From Sipunculus nudus (lineage: Eukaryota; Annelida; Sipuncula; Golfingiida; Sipunculidae), in the NCBI GenBank assembly GCA_026874595.1, contig CM049307.1, forward strand, positions 55,447,870-55,511,869: a DNA stretch of 64,000 nt, in the 5' to 3' direction. Positions 36,298 to 50,337 of the stretch are shown piece after piece. Position numbers and translations under genes: made by a program. How positions within the stretch are numbered: the stretch's first letter is position 1; each line of letters opens with the position of its first letter. The notes under the pieces were generated by a model. It was not told the DNA's origin. It saw nothing but the letters and a program-made list of their open reading frames with translations, and made no database searches.

Positions 36298-36413
36298 TGA
36301 CATTCACCCTGCTTTAGCTATGGAATTAACCAATCAGATCTGGGCTTATCATGGCCTGGACATAACAAGGGCCAGCTGTCAGTGGGTTATTGACATGTGT
36401 CTGGTGAATGTCA
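36298..36413. repeat. 11-bp perfect inverted repeat around an E-box-rich segment
   Basis: TGACATTCACC at 36298-36308 and GGTGAATGTCA at 36403-36413 are exact reverse complements 94 bp apart. Between them lie AACCAATCAG (CCAAT-type), CAGCTG and ACATGTG motifs. It could be an intronic regulatory segment, but chance cannot be excluded. Confidence 0.4.
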
Positions 36414-37140
36414 GAGTCATTGCTGACACTTGCTATGTCATGATGTCAGTGTAGCTACAGGGATAGGCCTTTATTAGTATTAATTTGAGGTTTATGATGT
36501 CTGATGGGAACACCCATTTTAGGCAGTTGGATGTTTATTAATAATGTTCATTCACGAAGAGTAATGGTTTATTAAGAAATCAGGTTTCATTAGCCTGACA
36601 ACAGACATTATATTTATCACAAAGCAGTCATTAAACAATATAAAAAAATATTATCTGCACAGAATTTTAAAATACATCATGTTACACGTGAGACAATAGT
36701 TACCAAGACAATTACTCTGCAGACTTGTTCCTGGTCCAGTGCTGAGTAAGTTCTGTGCAGTAGAACTCCCCAGACAGAGTTAATATGGACCCTGCCTTCA
36801 CCTATGGTGAAACACTGGCTCTTGCACTGTGATACTCTTCTGCAACACCAGTCACACTTTACAACTGTGTACCACATACAAGGTATTATACAGTATTAAT
36901 AATGAGCAGACTGATTTCAGTTGGTTATTTAAATGATTATTCAATAACTTCATAATTTGCCAATGCAGTAGTCTTTTACATATAGTAAAAATTTGAAGGG
37001 TTAAATGTAATGTCAATTAGAAATTTAAGAAATAATTGCCCACAAACCTTATTATAAAAGAGCAAGAATGAGAGTGGGAGAGAGAGAAGATTTGATTTTC
37101 TTAGATATTTTATAATTTAAACTGATCATCTACAAGTACA

Positions 37141-37240
37141 GATTATAATATATGCTTGGGGAAATAAAGGAAATCTTTCATGTTTCCTGGTAAAGATTAT
37201 AATATATGCTTGGTGGAAATAAAGAAAAACTTTCATGTGC
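37141..37240 (+). repeat. Short direct duplication
   Basis: GATTATAATATATGCTTGG, followed by GAAATAAAG and CTTTCATGT, occurs twice, at about 37141 and 37195, a 54-bp tandem duplication with few differences. Confidence 0.85.
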
Positions 37241-39059
37241 ACAAGTGATGGCAGGGTGTATACTCTGTAAGCTTGTAAGCTTGGTTAGCCTCCACTGGGG
37301 AGGACTCTCTGGGATTCTGGGCTTGATTTATATAACAAATTCTCAAGCCTGGCACGTTGAGCAAATTAACACTAGCCCACCAGAGACATGGTGTTAGCAG
37401 TACCACTGATATGCCGGCATAAACGATCATCTGTTGGTATATAGTGTGTTGGCAACAGAATGTAAATTAGATTATAGGTGCTGTTAATTGTGTTTATAGA
37501 AAATATACAGTGTGGTACCTATATATTGTTGGAGACTGTATTCTTTAAAGCGCAAGAACATCATCATATATGTATCCTACTGTTATTTACCATCTTTGCT
37601 GCCATTTTTTTCTGCCAGTATGGGTCCAATCACATTAAAATTCTTTCTGCAGATAGATTTGTACCATGACACTGTCTCTGAGTATTTAATGTCATGTTTC
37701 CATGCCCTTATCAAATGCTGAAATATGAATGCTTTATTTCTTGTTAAAATTTTAAAAGCTTTTCGTTAGTTCAAATTGTTCATTTTTTCCAAGCTAATAC
37801 CAGGTTGTCTCAGTTTAGATGTTGGCTGGGTTTTACCAGTAGTATATTAAATATATAATTGGAAATAAAGTAGATATATATGATATTGATATGTGTATCA
37901 TATTAGATCATACTGCAGTGTACATGTGTAGACTCAGTGTACTTACCATTGTAAGATTATGGTAGCTTTCATAACCTCATAATCAGTTGTTGTTTGTTGT
38001 TGTTGATATATTCTAGCAGTATTAAATAATTGATAACATTATTAATAATGAGTGTAAGGTCAGTTATGTGCAAATAAGCACTAACATATAAAGGGGATAA
38101 TCCCCCGGCAACCTGCAAGATACATTTTCAATTGAAGTCATGCATGTTCAGTGGGTATATTCCACACAATGGTCATGCACATATTTTGTTGATATATATA
38201 CTAATTGATACATTTTGGGTGCATATAATTATCTAAAACAGAAGATTTTATACATGAGATGTCATTGGCAGTCAACTTGCAGTAATATGTTACTCCTTTG
38301 TATAAAACTTTTCTTTATTCGTACAGGTAGGCACTATTTCCGTAGTCAGATAGATCATTCTAATGCCAATTATTTTATGCTTTCCCAAGCAGGTCTTGAG
38401 ATAAGTATCTCATTTTTAGGGTTTAAGAGTCCAGACCTTCAGACCACTGTTGAACCAGACCTGTATAGAATTAAAAATAACATATATTTACATGATTAAA
38501 TATTACCACAGTAATTGCAAACAGACAGCAAACTTGAATTCCAGTGATTCTAACCACATTAGTTCATATGAATAAACATAAGTAATATATGCATGCTGTA
38601 TGATACTCCATAGATCAGTGTTTTAAAACATACCTTATAGAATTAATTACAATAAATAGTGCAAATTCTTTAGTCAGGGCATGGAAAGAGTGGTATTTAA
38701 AATATAAAAAGTGAATTTCCCAAATTAGGTTCAGTTAGTTTTTTTTTATTCAAAGCATTTGTTAATACCATGCCAGGAGAGATTTTATTTCTCATAATTC
38801 AGTAATATAATTTTCTTGTGGATGCAGCTTCAGAATTTAATTAACTGAAACAAGCATTTGCACAATTTTTTAGTGGAAAATATGTCATGCAATATATCTG
38901 TTCATTTTATTGCATATTTCAACCGAAAATCCTTATTAGAATGTATATCTGATTACATTTTAGAACAGCAGTATTTATAAACACACAAACATAGATAAGT
39001 TTTTCTGAAAAAAGTTAGTACAGGCATGAAACACCGATTTATTTATCATCCAGTTATAT
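37241..39059 (+). other. TTYH intron 1, no features recognised
   Basis: AT-rich, CpG-poor. Several short frames without domains. Confidence 0.55.
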
Positions 39060-39900
39060 GCAGAAGCGACTTTTGACATGTTGCGAACCTATTTAAAACT
39101 ATTATCAGCATGAAGTGGTTTAAACAATATTGAGCAGTACAAGGACTTGAACAGTTGTTTCATAAGCAGAACCTACAAATGTATTCCCCATAAACCTAGA
39201 AGCAGAACCTTTAGAATATCTTCTAAATCTTTAGCTCTTGGAATTAAGAAGTCGAAACGCCAGGTCACAGATGTTAATACAGTGCTGTTTTATGTTATGC
39301 CTTAAATATGACAAGATATTTGAAATATGAAGCGTCAAGCAGTGTTAGGTCTTACGCATCTTAAGGTGGTTCAAGCCACCCATCTTTGGCCTGGGGAGCT
39401 TGCATTTTTCCCACTGTCTAAATCTGGGATGTTCTAGATCTGTTTTGCTCCGAAATCAATACCTCGTCTTGCCGCAGTCGGAAAACACTCGCTATCGATC
39501 CCACTGGGACAGGTATAAAATATCCTCATGTTCAGCCAGGCATGCTTCAACTGGGCCTCGCTAGATTGCTAATTGTGTGAGAGTGTTCGTTTTGTCAGAG
39601 AAAAGCCTGTTGGTACGTAAAAAATAAAAGATAACAGACTCACAAATCGATGGACAGAAACAACAAATTTTAGATTGGTAATTGTATGTGAGTGTTCATA
39701 TTGTCAGAGTTGAACATATCAGTTCGGGTAAAAAAATTAAAGATAATATAAAAATGTGGTTGAGGGGATGGTTTTTGTTTTCCACATAAAAGAGCATTGT
39801 TTGTCCGTATTGAGCGGTGAGAGGTTATGAGAACATGTCTCCTGACCATATTGTTTGGTTAATCGGTATTGTCAAACTCGTAGTTCGATGTGATCAGGTA
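39060..39900 (+). promoter_or_regulatory. CpG-retaining intronic patch
   Basis: Within an otherwise CpG-poor intron this segment keeps many CpG sites, for example GTCGAAACGCC, CCTCGTCTTGCCGCAGTCGG and ACTCGCTATCGATCCC. It also contains two diverged direct copies of a block with AATTGTRTGWGAGTGTTC and TTGTCAGAG (about 39573 and 39689). Retained CpG in a methylated gene body suggests an unmethylated regulatory element or alternative promoter; a young insertion is the other reading. Confidence 0.35.
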
Positions 39901-42900
39901 AGCATTGTACTGCACAAAGCAGTGTAAACACACACTGAAGGTTGCAGTTATTATAAGACATCAAGACCTGGGGTATAAAAATAGTAAAAAAGTGCGTTAT
40001 GCATCTTCTATAAAAAAGCTCCATGCAGGAACTGTATGTCTGATGAGACTATTTTATTCTTAACAATATCAGAAATCCAGGTTAATGACAAAAATATCTG
40101 CAAATATAAATGCTTTGATTGTATATCCTTTTGTGAAGTTGATTCTTAAATTTATCAAGACTAATTCACTGTAATGAAACTGATATCTTTTAATTATGAT
40201 GAGCACTGTAATTTCAAAAAGGTCCCATTTACAGGAATACTTATAGTCTACATATATATTTTTAAATATTAAAAATAAAGTTTTTCTTCATAAATGTATT
40301 CCTGACCTAATTTGGATTTGTGTTTTGATCAAGATCTGACATAATATTATAGTATTGACCTTGTTTGTAGACATTCAAACTGAAATAAATAGGTTTATCT
40401 CCAGTAAAGTTTCCCACCTGGTGTCTGAATCAGGAAATTGCTGTTTAGCATGGTGGTTATGTGTTGACCACTGTTTCCTGTCCCTGTTTGTCCACTCAGT
40501 ATTTCTTTAAAACCCAGTGAATTTTAATGATATCACGTTAATCATGGGCCATGAACCAAGAACATTGGTCTTAATTTTTAGAAACAAACCAGATATTTTT
40601 TGGACAGCTCTGGGTACATATCCAGCCTGGGATAGATATAGCTGTTCAGTATTTGTGACAATTCAGTAGGTGAAGGTATGCTCTCTATGACTGCTTTCTA
40701 GTAAAAATACCAATCTGACAAATTAAACAGCTCAGAGAGTTAATCAAATTCTCTTCATTGATAATTGATGTCACCAATATGATCTGTACTTGCAAAATAT
40801 TTACTGTTAGTCTCTGATCAGGTGAACTTGATAAAGATGAAGCTTTCATGGTTTTTAAACATCGATTTATTCAAGATTATCATTACAGTACATTGCAAAA
40901 TTATAGAAATGCTTCAGTGACTTTGATTTTAAGGAAAATTCATAATAATGAGAACATAATACTTCAATCAGAAAATGTAAATCAAAATTATTCAATATGT
41001 TAACATTGTAGATTTGTGCACTAACTAAAAAAAGAAGGTGGCACCAGTCTACTTGTGGTCACCATGGAAATGACAGTTGGTGTGGCATGGCAACCTTTGT
41101 GGAAGCAAACAACAGGACCATGAATAGAGTGAGGGAAAATATTGGTGCAGGGTTACAGTTTGATGGATGGGTATATAAATGATACTAAACACCATGTGAC
41201 TTTGTTTCTTACATCATAATAGGGGTAAACAATAAGCAAATACTGCAGATGTGACAAAGCAGGGCTTGGTTTTGGCATTGTGTATGGGTTTAATGAGAGT
41301 TGAGTGATGTAATCTGTTTTTTGCTCCATTTGTACTTCAGATGTCTGGTACTATGACATATTGTTATGAATCTGATACAAGGTGTCATATGATTTGCTGA
41401 CAAATGAGACAGTTGATGTTGCTTGACTTGTCTTTTCTGAGACAGAAAGAAATGTTACAGCACAATAGCATCACTTTGTTTCAAAGTATCATGTTAAAGG
41501 GACATGCATTAAAGACATATCATGTGAAAAGGGCATTAATTAAACATATATTATTTTATGAATCGTACCAAGTCCGGATATTCCTATGTTTTCTTTTAAA
41601 TAAAATTTGATGTTTTCTTCATAATAGTTATGTAGATGTCATTCAGTTGATTACATGATTTTAATATACTCAGGGTTCTCTATTGGCAACATTTTGGGGA
41701 GTTTGAGACACTCATCCCATAAGCTGAGAGAGTGCCATGGGATTTTAGTGCATATAGAAGAAGAATTGGAATGATCTATGTTAAGTCCTATCTATACATT
41801 CGTGTCTTGTATTGATATTGTCTCCTTGTGGGGCTTGCAAGATTACGATATACATCAGTTGTTTAGCGGCAATGAGCTTTAATGGTAACAATAAATTGAT
41901 AATCTGTTCTTTCATAAGAAAGAGCTCTTCTAACAATGAAAGATCAACATATATTTGTTTTCATATAGTACTCAGTTACTGATCGTTGACTTTAAAAAAG
42001 GTGCAGATTAGGTCAAACAGTCAGAAATCTGCACATACTGTCAGACTCTTGCGTGGTCCTCAGAATCATGCATCCATAGAAGCTTTTGAGCATCACAGTT
42101 GCTTACCTAGCTGCATTCATGGAAGCCCTGTATGTACCCAGAATATAATAATATTTAGTCATAAATGTATATATATGATAAATTTAAGATATTTCATAAA
42201 GCATTCATGACTGATAGCAGATAGTGTCTTTTGAAAAAGTAACACATTAAAGGGAAATAACACATTAAAGGGACAATATGTTAAACTCTATTAAATCATC
42301 AGTCCCTCACATCAGTACTCCCTAAAAATCAATTAAGTCCAAGTATGTTTATGATTTCAAATATTTCTCAATGAAAAGAATATTCTTTGGTCTCACAGTC
42401 TATTCAAACTTTACAGTAAATAATTTAATATTTTTATTAAAAAAGCAGTATTACAATTCAGAACACAAGCAATCGATTGGTCTATAGACACATGCTACCA
42501 TATTGATTCAAATCCAGATATATCTTTTATTTCACAGATACCTTAACAGATTTATTTTTCTAACATGTAATCTCTGTAGCCCCACAGCAAAGATCAACAG
42601 ATTTTTTTTTTTCATCATTTTGTAAAGGACACGGTAGCAAGATAATACCAGTAGAATATTTAGCTAGGCCAACTCCACAGGGATGATATTATGCTGTGGT
42701 TAAGGGCTTACTATAAAGGATATTGATGTCAAATCAAGCATGGTACCTTCTCTGGGTTTTTCACAAAGACTCCTGGAGCTGCTGCTTCTTGCCACTAGAA
42801 ATTGCCTTCAGACATAGATTTTTTTTTATGATGCCTTGTAAAGTACTTGCATGACCTTTCTTTCTTTGGGGGGGGGGGGGAATTGTTCTCTTGTAAAGTC

Positions 42901-44108
42901 ACCAGTTAGCATAAGTTATGGATTCACTTATGTTAGATATTGTGCTCCTTGGTATTATATTCTCACAAAGTTAATGAGAATTAATTTTGCAGAATTTAAT
43001 AAAAATTGACAGAAACAAGGAGAAAGAACGGTATACTGTAGCTAGGTGTACGTGTGGACTGAATGTGTAACTGATTTGAAACTGATGGAACATGTGATTG
43101 ATCAAGTAGGATGTTACAAAGGAACTTTTAGAAAAGGTAAATGTAAGGGGTTTATATAAACTGATATCACTGACAATGTCAGTCTCCGACTACCTTACAT
43201 TTTGCCTTCCTGGTCTTTAAGACCTGTTCATTCATGGAGCTTTTCTCGCTTCCCTGGGGAGCAGCAATATCAGGGGCTAGAAGGTTATTTGTTTTACATT
43301 TGCCTGCAGCTTATGACCAGTACCCATTTACCCTTGTGGTAAAGACTTTGGCCAGAAGTCTCAGGGAAGATGGCATTCAGAATGGGACGTGAACCCACAG
43401 TGCCTTTACATTACGCAACTATGATTAACTTAAATCATTTTACAAAGAACAAGGAGAATTTATAAACCAACACATAGGATTTCAGAAGGTTCACGGTTTA
43501 CTTGAAAAAGTTGACAGAGTACAACTTATAAAAAAATTAAAAGGAGACATTAGTGTAAGAAGCTGTAGAAAATGAGTGACAAATTAGGTAACCATTTGTA
43601 AATTGACATTAATAGTAATTCAAATTGGGTAGCAGTTATTCATGATTTTCATCATATCTCTTATAAGTTATACAGGGCAAAAATTCATGGTGCTTGCTTG
43701 GGTGTGATACTGGTAAAATATGGCAATGATCAGACATATCCTATGCTAGAGTGAACTCAACAACTTTGTTAATGAGTATGTTATGGTAGGGTGTGACTTC
43801 TTTTCTTTGCAGCTTATACATAGTGTAATAAATCACCCATGATTAGTCATTCCAAGCCTAGTGTGTGAATACCCCAGGCTGTATGTGCCACATATAATCT
43901 TCTTGTGGGGCCAGGCATGTATAATGACCAATGTATTACACCTTTCTTTTATTCTGAGTTAGTTTTCTGCTTTTTCCAACTCTTTCCTCCAGATGTACTT
44001 GGCAGACAGAGTAATTCCTGCAGACCACCCTGCCTGTGACTGCGACATGGCCATTATGTTTTCTTTACTAGGTGCCACATATATCTCCCTTTTCCAATGT
44101 TGCAGTGA
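39901..44108 (+). other. TTYH intron 1, distal part
   Basis: AT-rich and CpG-poor. A 13-G run is at 42868-42880. No coding signal. Confidence 0.55.
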
Positions 44109-44330
44109 TTCAGTATGGTAGTTTGTCATTTTTATGTTCAGTATGGTAGTTTGTCATTTTTATGTTCAGTATGGTAGTTTGTTATTTTTTGTACAGTATG
44201 GTAGTCTGTCATTTTTATGCTCAGTATGGTTGTTCATATTTGTTAAGTATGGTTTTTTTTTATACAGTTCATTATGGTAGTTTGTCATTTTTTGCTCAGT
44301 ATGGTAATTTATTTTTTTTTATCAGTTTGG
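44109..44330 (+). repeat. Minisatellite, approximately 28-bp unit
   Basis: About seven copies of CAGTATGGTAGTTTGTCATT followed by a T-rich end. The first three are nearly identical and the later ones degenerate. The Tyr/Leu/Ser-rich frame across it is an artefact. Confidence 0.88.
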
Positions 44331-45819
44331 CAATTGATCATTCTTGTACAGAACAGTCATTTGTTTGATTTTCTATTACTAATTGGTAATTTGTCATGTT
44401 GAAAGGAAGAACATAGACCACATGGATAACTGAGGATTATTGGACATAGGGTTGCCCACATACTCTTTTGTTGTAGCATTTTGTGCATTATTTACATGGC
44501 AGTATACCTACTGCAGATATGATTGATTATACCATCCTGCCGTCCTTGGAGGTTCTATGTGAATTAATATCGTATAGAAGTACTTTTTACGATCTTAGAA
44601 AAAATAACTAGGAAAAGGTAGTGATATGATTATATGGTCTGGATGAATCAACAAGGAATGGCTACTCAGCAAATATTGATTGTTATGTAATACAGGACAA
44701 AAAAGATATATTAGCACATCTACAGACTACTGAACGCCACTATCTGTGCCATGGAGAGTGCCTCATATTAGTTATTATAGCTAGTTGTACAGTCCATGTA
44801 AAAAAAAATTAATTAAAGACTTTTTGTGCATAATAATTCATAAACTCATCATGAGACAGTAATTTTACTGTTTTAACAATGTTGTAGAGAATATTTTGGA
44901 ATTGGTTCTTAGAAAAGTGTTGAACAGTGAAAACAAAATATGACCCCCTCACAACTACTGTAATAATACTTCCTTATATAAATTCTTAATATTTGAAAAC
45001 TGGTTTTGATCAGTTGTCTGCCGAAAGTCAAAATCATGTATAAAAAAATAACTGGCTCTGTCTTTTGAGAGAGAAACATTATTGAAAATGGTCAGAATTT
45101 AACAAAACAGTGCTATCTAATTTCAAGTGAAATCTAGAAATGTAGTACTTAGCATGAATTGATTTTATGTAAGAATGAGTCAGAGAAACTGGCTCACTTG
45201 GCAAAGATTCCCTGGGATATACAACACCATATAAGTAGCCAAAAATAACAAGCCCATCACATCCTTTAACAAGCACAATTACTTAAAACCCAAGGGAATT
45301 AGCTTATTCAGCCAGAAATGAAAGATAATTGCTGCAAACACCAGTAAACAGCATCACATTAACCAGCAGCAAGTTGCTGTAACAGCCCTGCAAAACAAGT
45401 GGAAATCTGATAAGGACCACTCCTGAAGGGCGGAGAGTTTATATCATTGATAAGAGAGGGAGTTCACAAATCAAAATAACAGTGGTTACTAAATAGGTCT
45501 TTTTAACAGTGCAAACTAACTAATGTAAAATTGGTTAACTGTATTTACTTAATAGTATGCTTGTAGCATGAGAATTAAATTAGGCTGTCTGCAACAGCAA
45601 ATTGTTATCTCATGCCTTTATCTGTATCTTGATGCTTCACTCTTGACAGGTTACATGTTTGGTTTATTATAATTCAGATTTCCAGCAAATTTTCTTCCTT
45701 GTTTATAGAAAAAAACTTCTAATAAATTTATTACAAACAATATATAAAAGTTCATTGTGAAATAAATGAAATTTATCTCCAAATAATTAACCATTCAGCT
45801 GCCATTCATCTTGTTTTTA
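44331..45819 (+). other. TTYH intron 1, no features recognised
   Basis: AT-rich, CpG-poor sequence. Confidence 0.55.
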
Positions 45820-46270
45820 TATGCCCATCATATGATTGGAGTACTATGGTATACCCACTGTCTTTCTGTCCGTCGGTCTGTCCATTAACTTTCAGTGTCA
45901 CCACAATAACTAACTGGGGCTTTGATGGATTTTCACCAAACTCACCATAACTACTTACCTACAGATTATCTGGCCCCAGTTCTATTATGGGCAACATCCA
46001 CACATATATATTTAATAGGGTCACTAGACTACTTTGTGGTCTTGCTGCCACAATTTATGAAGTATATGAAGAATTTTCATGAAACTCATCAGAAATGTTA
46101 ATCAATAAAATATCTTGTCTAAGTTCAATTTCCAGCAAAATCCATGAATATTAAATGAGGTCAGAGGTCACCGCACTTTGGAGGCACCTCAGTGACTTAC
46201 CAAAAAGACTTACCAGACTATGTTTGGCTTGAAGACCCACTGTTGTGGCGACGGACAATTTGTAATTAAA
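45820..46270 (+). mobile_element. Hairpin-ended interspersed repeat with GTCT/GTCC tract
   Basis: It starts near TATATGCCCATCATATGATT, which can self-pair, then runs into CTTTCTGTCCGTCGGTCTGT. The body has GATGGATTTTCACCAAACTC and GAGGTCAGAGGTCACCGCAC, and it ends near GGCGACGGACAATTTG. The same order (5' hairpin, tetranucleotide tract, body with AGGTCA-type words) recurs at 46650, 52805, 55376 and 63880. Confidence 0.55.
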
Positions 46271-46649
46271 ATATCCATAAAATGTCTTTATCACAATTTA
46301 CATATTTGTTTCTGAAATCAAGAAAAACACAAATTCATCATTGGCTTGGAACCTCAAACATAAGGGTACTTAGTATTGGACTCGGGCATTGCACACTTGT
46401 ATCTGTAATCAAGCACAACCTGATAGAAAGCAGCATATATAGAGATAACTCAAGTACCAGAACACCTGGGGGATCACGGCTGATAATCTCCAAGTCATCA
46501 TGAACTGGGAGTATTCACATAATCTGCTGTGTTTTACATCTCCAGGCAAAATAAAAGTGTCCTATTTGTACAAACTGGTGCCAGTTGTGCAGGCTGGAAA
46601 ATTTATTTTCCTTTTTTTGTCAATTTTATAGTTTTGTATGAACATCATT

Positions 46650-48125
46650 TTTAGCTCAGCTGACTATAAGTCATCTGAGCTATAGTCGTGGTCCATTGTC
46701 CGTCGTCCGTCCGTCTGTCCGTCCGTCCGTCCGTCCGTCCGTCCGTCCGTCCGTCCGTCCGTCCGTAGATGTGGCACGTTTTGAAACCGTAAGACCTAGG
46801 AATCCAAAATTCGGCATAATGTTAGATGTCCCTAAGATCTCCTACCAAGCCGAAAACTGGGTCTTTGCAACTTCGTTCCTTTGAGAAATTAAGGAAAAAC
46901 CTCAATTTTTTATTAAAAACCTATTTTCACACTTTAGGACTGCCTAATATCAAAACCACTCATCTGTTTTTCCTCATATTTACCATAAATATTCCTCTAT
47001 ATAGTTCCTATGTACATGCCAGAAATTATGTCTGTATTATTTAATTTAAAAAAGTTCTGGGCCCAAACATAATGCATTTTGAAAAAAATAAGGAAAGATA
47101 TTTGATCACTTAACACAAAAAATGTTAAAGCTGTGGACCTTTTTTCCAGTAATATAACTTTAATTAAATTAAAATTAAATTGTATACCCAAAATTAGATG
47201 AAAATCTTTTACATTTTTTAAAATATTAATAAAAATAAAAAATTGGTACCTTAAATTTTGCCCAACTTTGACCATGGCACGTTTTTTTCCTGTAAGTACT
47301 GTGGATTTAATTTTCACAGCATGTTTTTGTCAGCATTTCAACTGTTAACACCAAAAATTTGAAACCAGTTGATCAAAAACTGTAGATTTTAATCAAGTTT
47401 TCAAGCACCTTGTAACATATTGTTTACATCAAGCTAGTGTTATGCATTTTGCAAAAGCTCAGCTCCCCAGCTTCAGCTCTAAGTTCCTTAAATTCAGCAT
47501 ACAGTTAGATGTCTCCAAAATCCCCTACCATGCCAAGAATTTGGTCACTAGGACTTAATACCTTCGAGATTTTAATGAAAAACTTCATTTTTCCATTAAA
47601 AACCCATTGTTACACTTCAAGACTGCCTAATATCAAAACCACTGATCTGACTTTAATCATAAACAATATACATATTTTTCATTCTCTATGCACATCCCAG
47701 AATGATGTCAGTATTGCGTAATTGTTTTAAGTTATGGGCCCAAACATAATGCACTTTGTAAAAAATCAAGAAATATATTTACTCCCTTAACAAGGGCATT
47801 GCTAGAGATTTTTTTGTCATGGATGTAACATTATTTAATCAATATTCAATTGAATACCCAAAATTAGTTCTGAATTTTTCAAATTTTATAAGTTATTAGT
47901 ATAAATATAAAATTAGTACCTTAAATTTTGCCCAACTGTGACCATGGCATGTTTGTTTCCCGTGAGCACTGTTGATATAATTTTCATATCATGCACACAT
48001 AAGGATTTCAGCTTTTTAGTTTAGAAAGCTGAAAGAAATTGGCCAAAAATTGTAGCTTTTATTAATGTTTTTTATGACACCCTGTCAGACTTTGGCTCTC
48101 TCCAGCCCCTCTTGAGTCACCTGTA
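46650..48125 (+). mobile_element. Hairpin-ended repeat with (CCGT)n and two 686-bp-spaced body copies
   Basis: A 13-bp stem with one mismatch (AGCTCAGCTGACT / AGTCATCTGAGCT, 46653-46681, loop ATA) opens the element. A GTCC tetranucleotide tract follows at about 46700-46766. The body is then present twice: blocks such as CTGCCTAATATCAAAACCAC and GGGCCCAAACATAATGCA recur at an offset of 686 bp (first body about 46795-47400, second about 47480-48110). Frames of 62-106 codons here are not conserved between the two bodies. No transposase. Confidence 0.75.
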
Positions 48126-50217
48126 TGTTGACCTTGTTGACCTTTCATCAAATTATGCACGCTTGAGGCGAGGCATACAGGAATCCAGGCAGCTTATGGC
48201 CAGCCACAGTTGATCCAGGTGTCCAACCCAACTCATCTAGTAGTTTTAACCAACAACATAACAATAAACAACAAATTAATAAATTTTTATTGGTTCTTAA
48301 TAACAAATTAAAGAAAAATAGAAAAGGAATTTGTGAGTTTATAATAACAGGAAATTAACTTGCAGTTACTGATGATATAAGAATCTTGTATCGATGGGTA
48401 GAATGTCACATATTCCAAATAACACCATGCAGTCTCCTATGGCATTTTTCAGTTCAATTTTAATGATAAAGAAGTAAATCATATTATTCATTACTAATCA
48501 TTAGGGATCATATGAAGGAAATTAATGATAGACAAAGATGCAGTTGATAATATTAATCTAGATTCCTACTGTGTCTAGTGTGTACATTGATGTGAAAGTA
48601 GTCCAAAATGAATTTTTTACAGTTATTTTTTAATATAAATAAAAGCCATAAAACCAGGTACTTATGATCATTATTTAAATGTGTGAATTTTGTATATTCT
48701 GGATTCTCAACATCATTGTTTGGTGAAAATTGAATAAATACCAGACATGGTGCGAATACTTTGTAATTGTATTTAAATATGAATATGATTATGTACTCCA
48801 TTATAAAATTTCTTGCATAAAGAATGGGAATTCAGGTAAAAATGAAAGTATATTAATACTCGTGCAAATACTTTCAAAATGTATTCATGAATGCATTCAT
48901 GAATATATTCTTTAATATTATATTAATAATCATATCAGTTATATTTCATTTTAAAAAATCATATGATTCTCTTATTATTTTTAATAAAAATTATATTTGG
49001 GACAATATTTGTAATTTTTTTAATAAATAGTTAAACTCTTATATTATATGTTCTGCTTATAAGTTATATGGCCAAGTCAAAATCTGTGTGACAATAGTAC
49101 TCCAATTGTTAATAAAATAAATGAAATCAATCCTCTTCCCTGTCTCCAAAGGTACTATCAAAATCATACATAAACTAAACAACAACAACTCATAATACAG
49201 CTTATATTTATTACCACACAAAACCAGCATGTGCCTCATTTCTAAATAATATTTTTTTATCATATATAACAGCTGAGCGTCGTGACCCATAGGTCCCTTG
49301 TTGCAATTGTTTCAGCTTGGTGGTTTATGATGTTATTTTCTCAGTTGTTCCAATTTAATGGTCCTTGAATGTAATACGATACTAATACTATAATATTATA
49401 ATGCTTGTTATTTAGTATCTGAGTATGCATATTATTTTCACATTTTTCTTCAAGATTGTTGGTTTGATGTTTTTATAAAAACACAGTATGGACTTTCACT
49501 CTGCCCATGATGTCTGCAAAAATAAAATTTGGATTAATTTACTGATACACATAAATTCACTGAGTCATGGTAATCTATTTGACCATCTTGTTTTCATAGT
49601 CATCTGAATAGTTTTCCATCAACCATGCAGCTCAAGGAGACCATATATATTGTATAGGGACTGTTTTTGTATATTTTACTGATCCATTTGACCAGAAGAA
49701 ATACCCCTGTGATGCAAAACCCTTAGCTAGGCTTATTTATCCGTCTGCAGAGTCATGTAGTGCACAGACTAGCTGTCTTGTTACTAGAATGATTTACTGG
49801 TAGTTCAGTGTATTTTTCTAGGATAAACCCTTCATCACTCTAAATATATCATTGGATTGATGAAGAAAAGCCATGCAGTAAAGAAACCAATTAGTTTTGC
49901 TGTTGTGACTCATCAGCCAATCATATGTTTTGTTTCAGATAGATTATACCTAGTCAAATGATTTGTTTCAAATACCCAGGGACAGCCAATCAAATGATTT
50001 GTTTCATATACTCCTAATTCAAATTTTCCAACTATGAAAAAATAATCCACTGAACCACACTAGTATGATATATCAGGAAATAATTGGAAATATCCAAGGA
50101 AATCTAATAAAATGTCCGTAAATTTTAAATGATCAAAATCACACTCCTAGGCATAAATTATGTTAATGGGGTTTAACCAACACATTTTGTGACTGTCAGT
50201 ACTTGTAAAACAGCACT
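48126..50217 (+). other. TTYH intron 1, 3' end
   Basis: Very AT-rich around 48.4-49.3 kb. No features supported. Confidence 0.6.
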
Positions 50218-50315
50218 TCTGTTTTGCTCTTTCAGGTGCTGATTTTTGGGGGTACAGTCCCAGCCATAGCTGATAATAACAATGTTCTTGTACCTTATGT
50301 ACTTCACACTGACTG
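50218..50315 (+). pseudogene. Decayed tandem copy of the start of TTYH exon 2, with acceptor
   Basis: The sequence TTCTGTTTTGCTCTTTCAG, then GTGCTGATTTTTGGGGGTAC, then AGTCCCAGCCATAGCTG, then TTATGTACTTC aligns with the acceptor and first 80 bp of the true exon: TTCTGTTTTGCTGTTTCAG, TCGCTGGTGTTCTGGGGTGC, AGTTCCTGTACTATGGCTG, TAATGTACTTC. At peptide level VLIFGGTVPAI faces SLVFWGAVPVL. The copy keeps an AG acceptor at 50234-50235 and, read from 50236, stays open and in frame for 34 codons into the true exon. It lost the TM1 hydrophobic core (Asn-rich there). It is either a dead duplicate or an in-frame alternative acceptor. Confidence 0.75.
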
Positions 50316-50337
50316 TTGTTCTGTTTTGCTGTTTCAG

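Noticed and set aside
43271-43420. Possible tRNA-derived SINE (GTGAACCCACAG region)
   Set aside because: The boxes are too weak to separate from chance.
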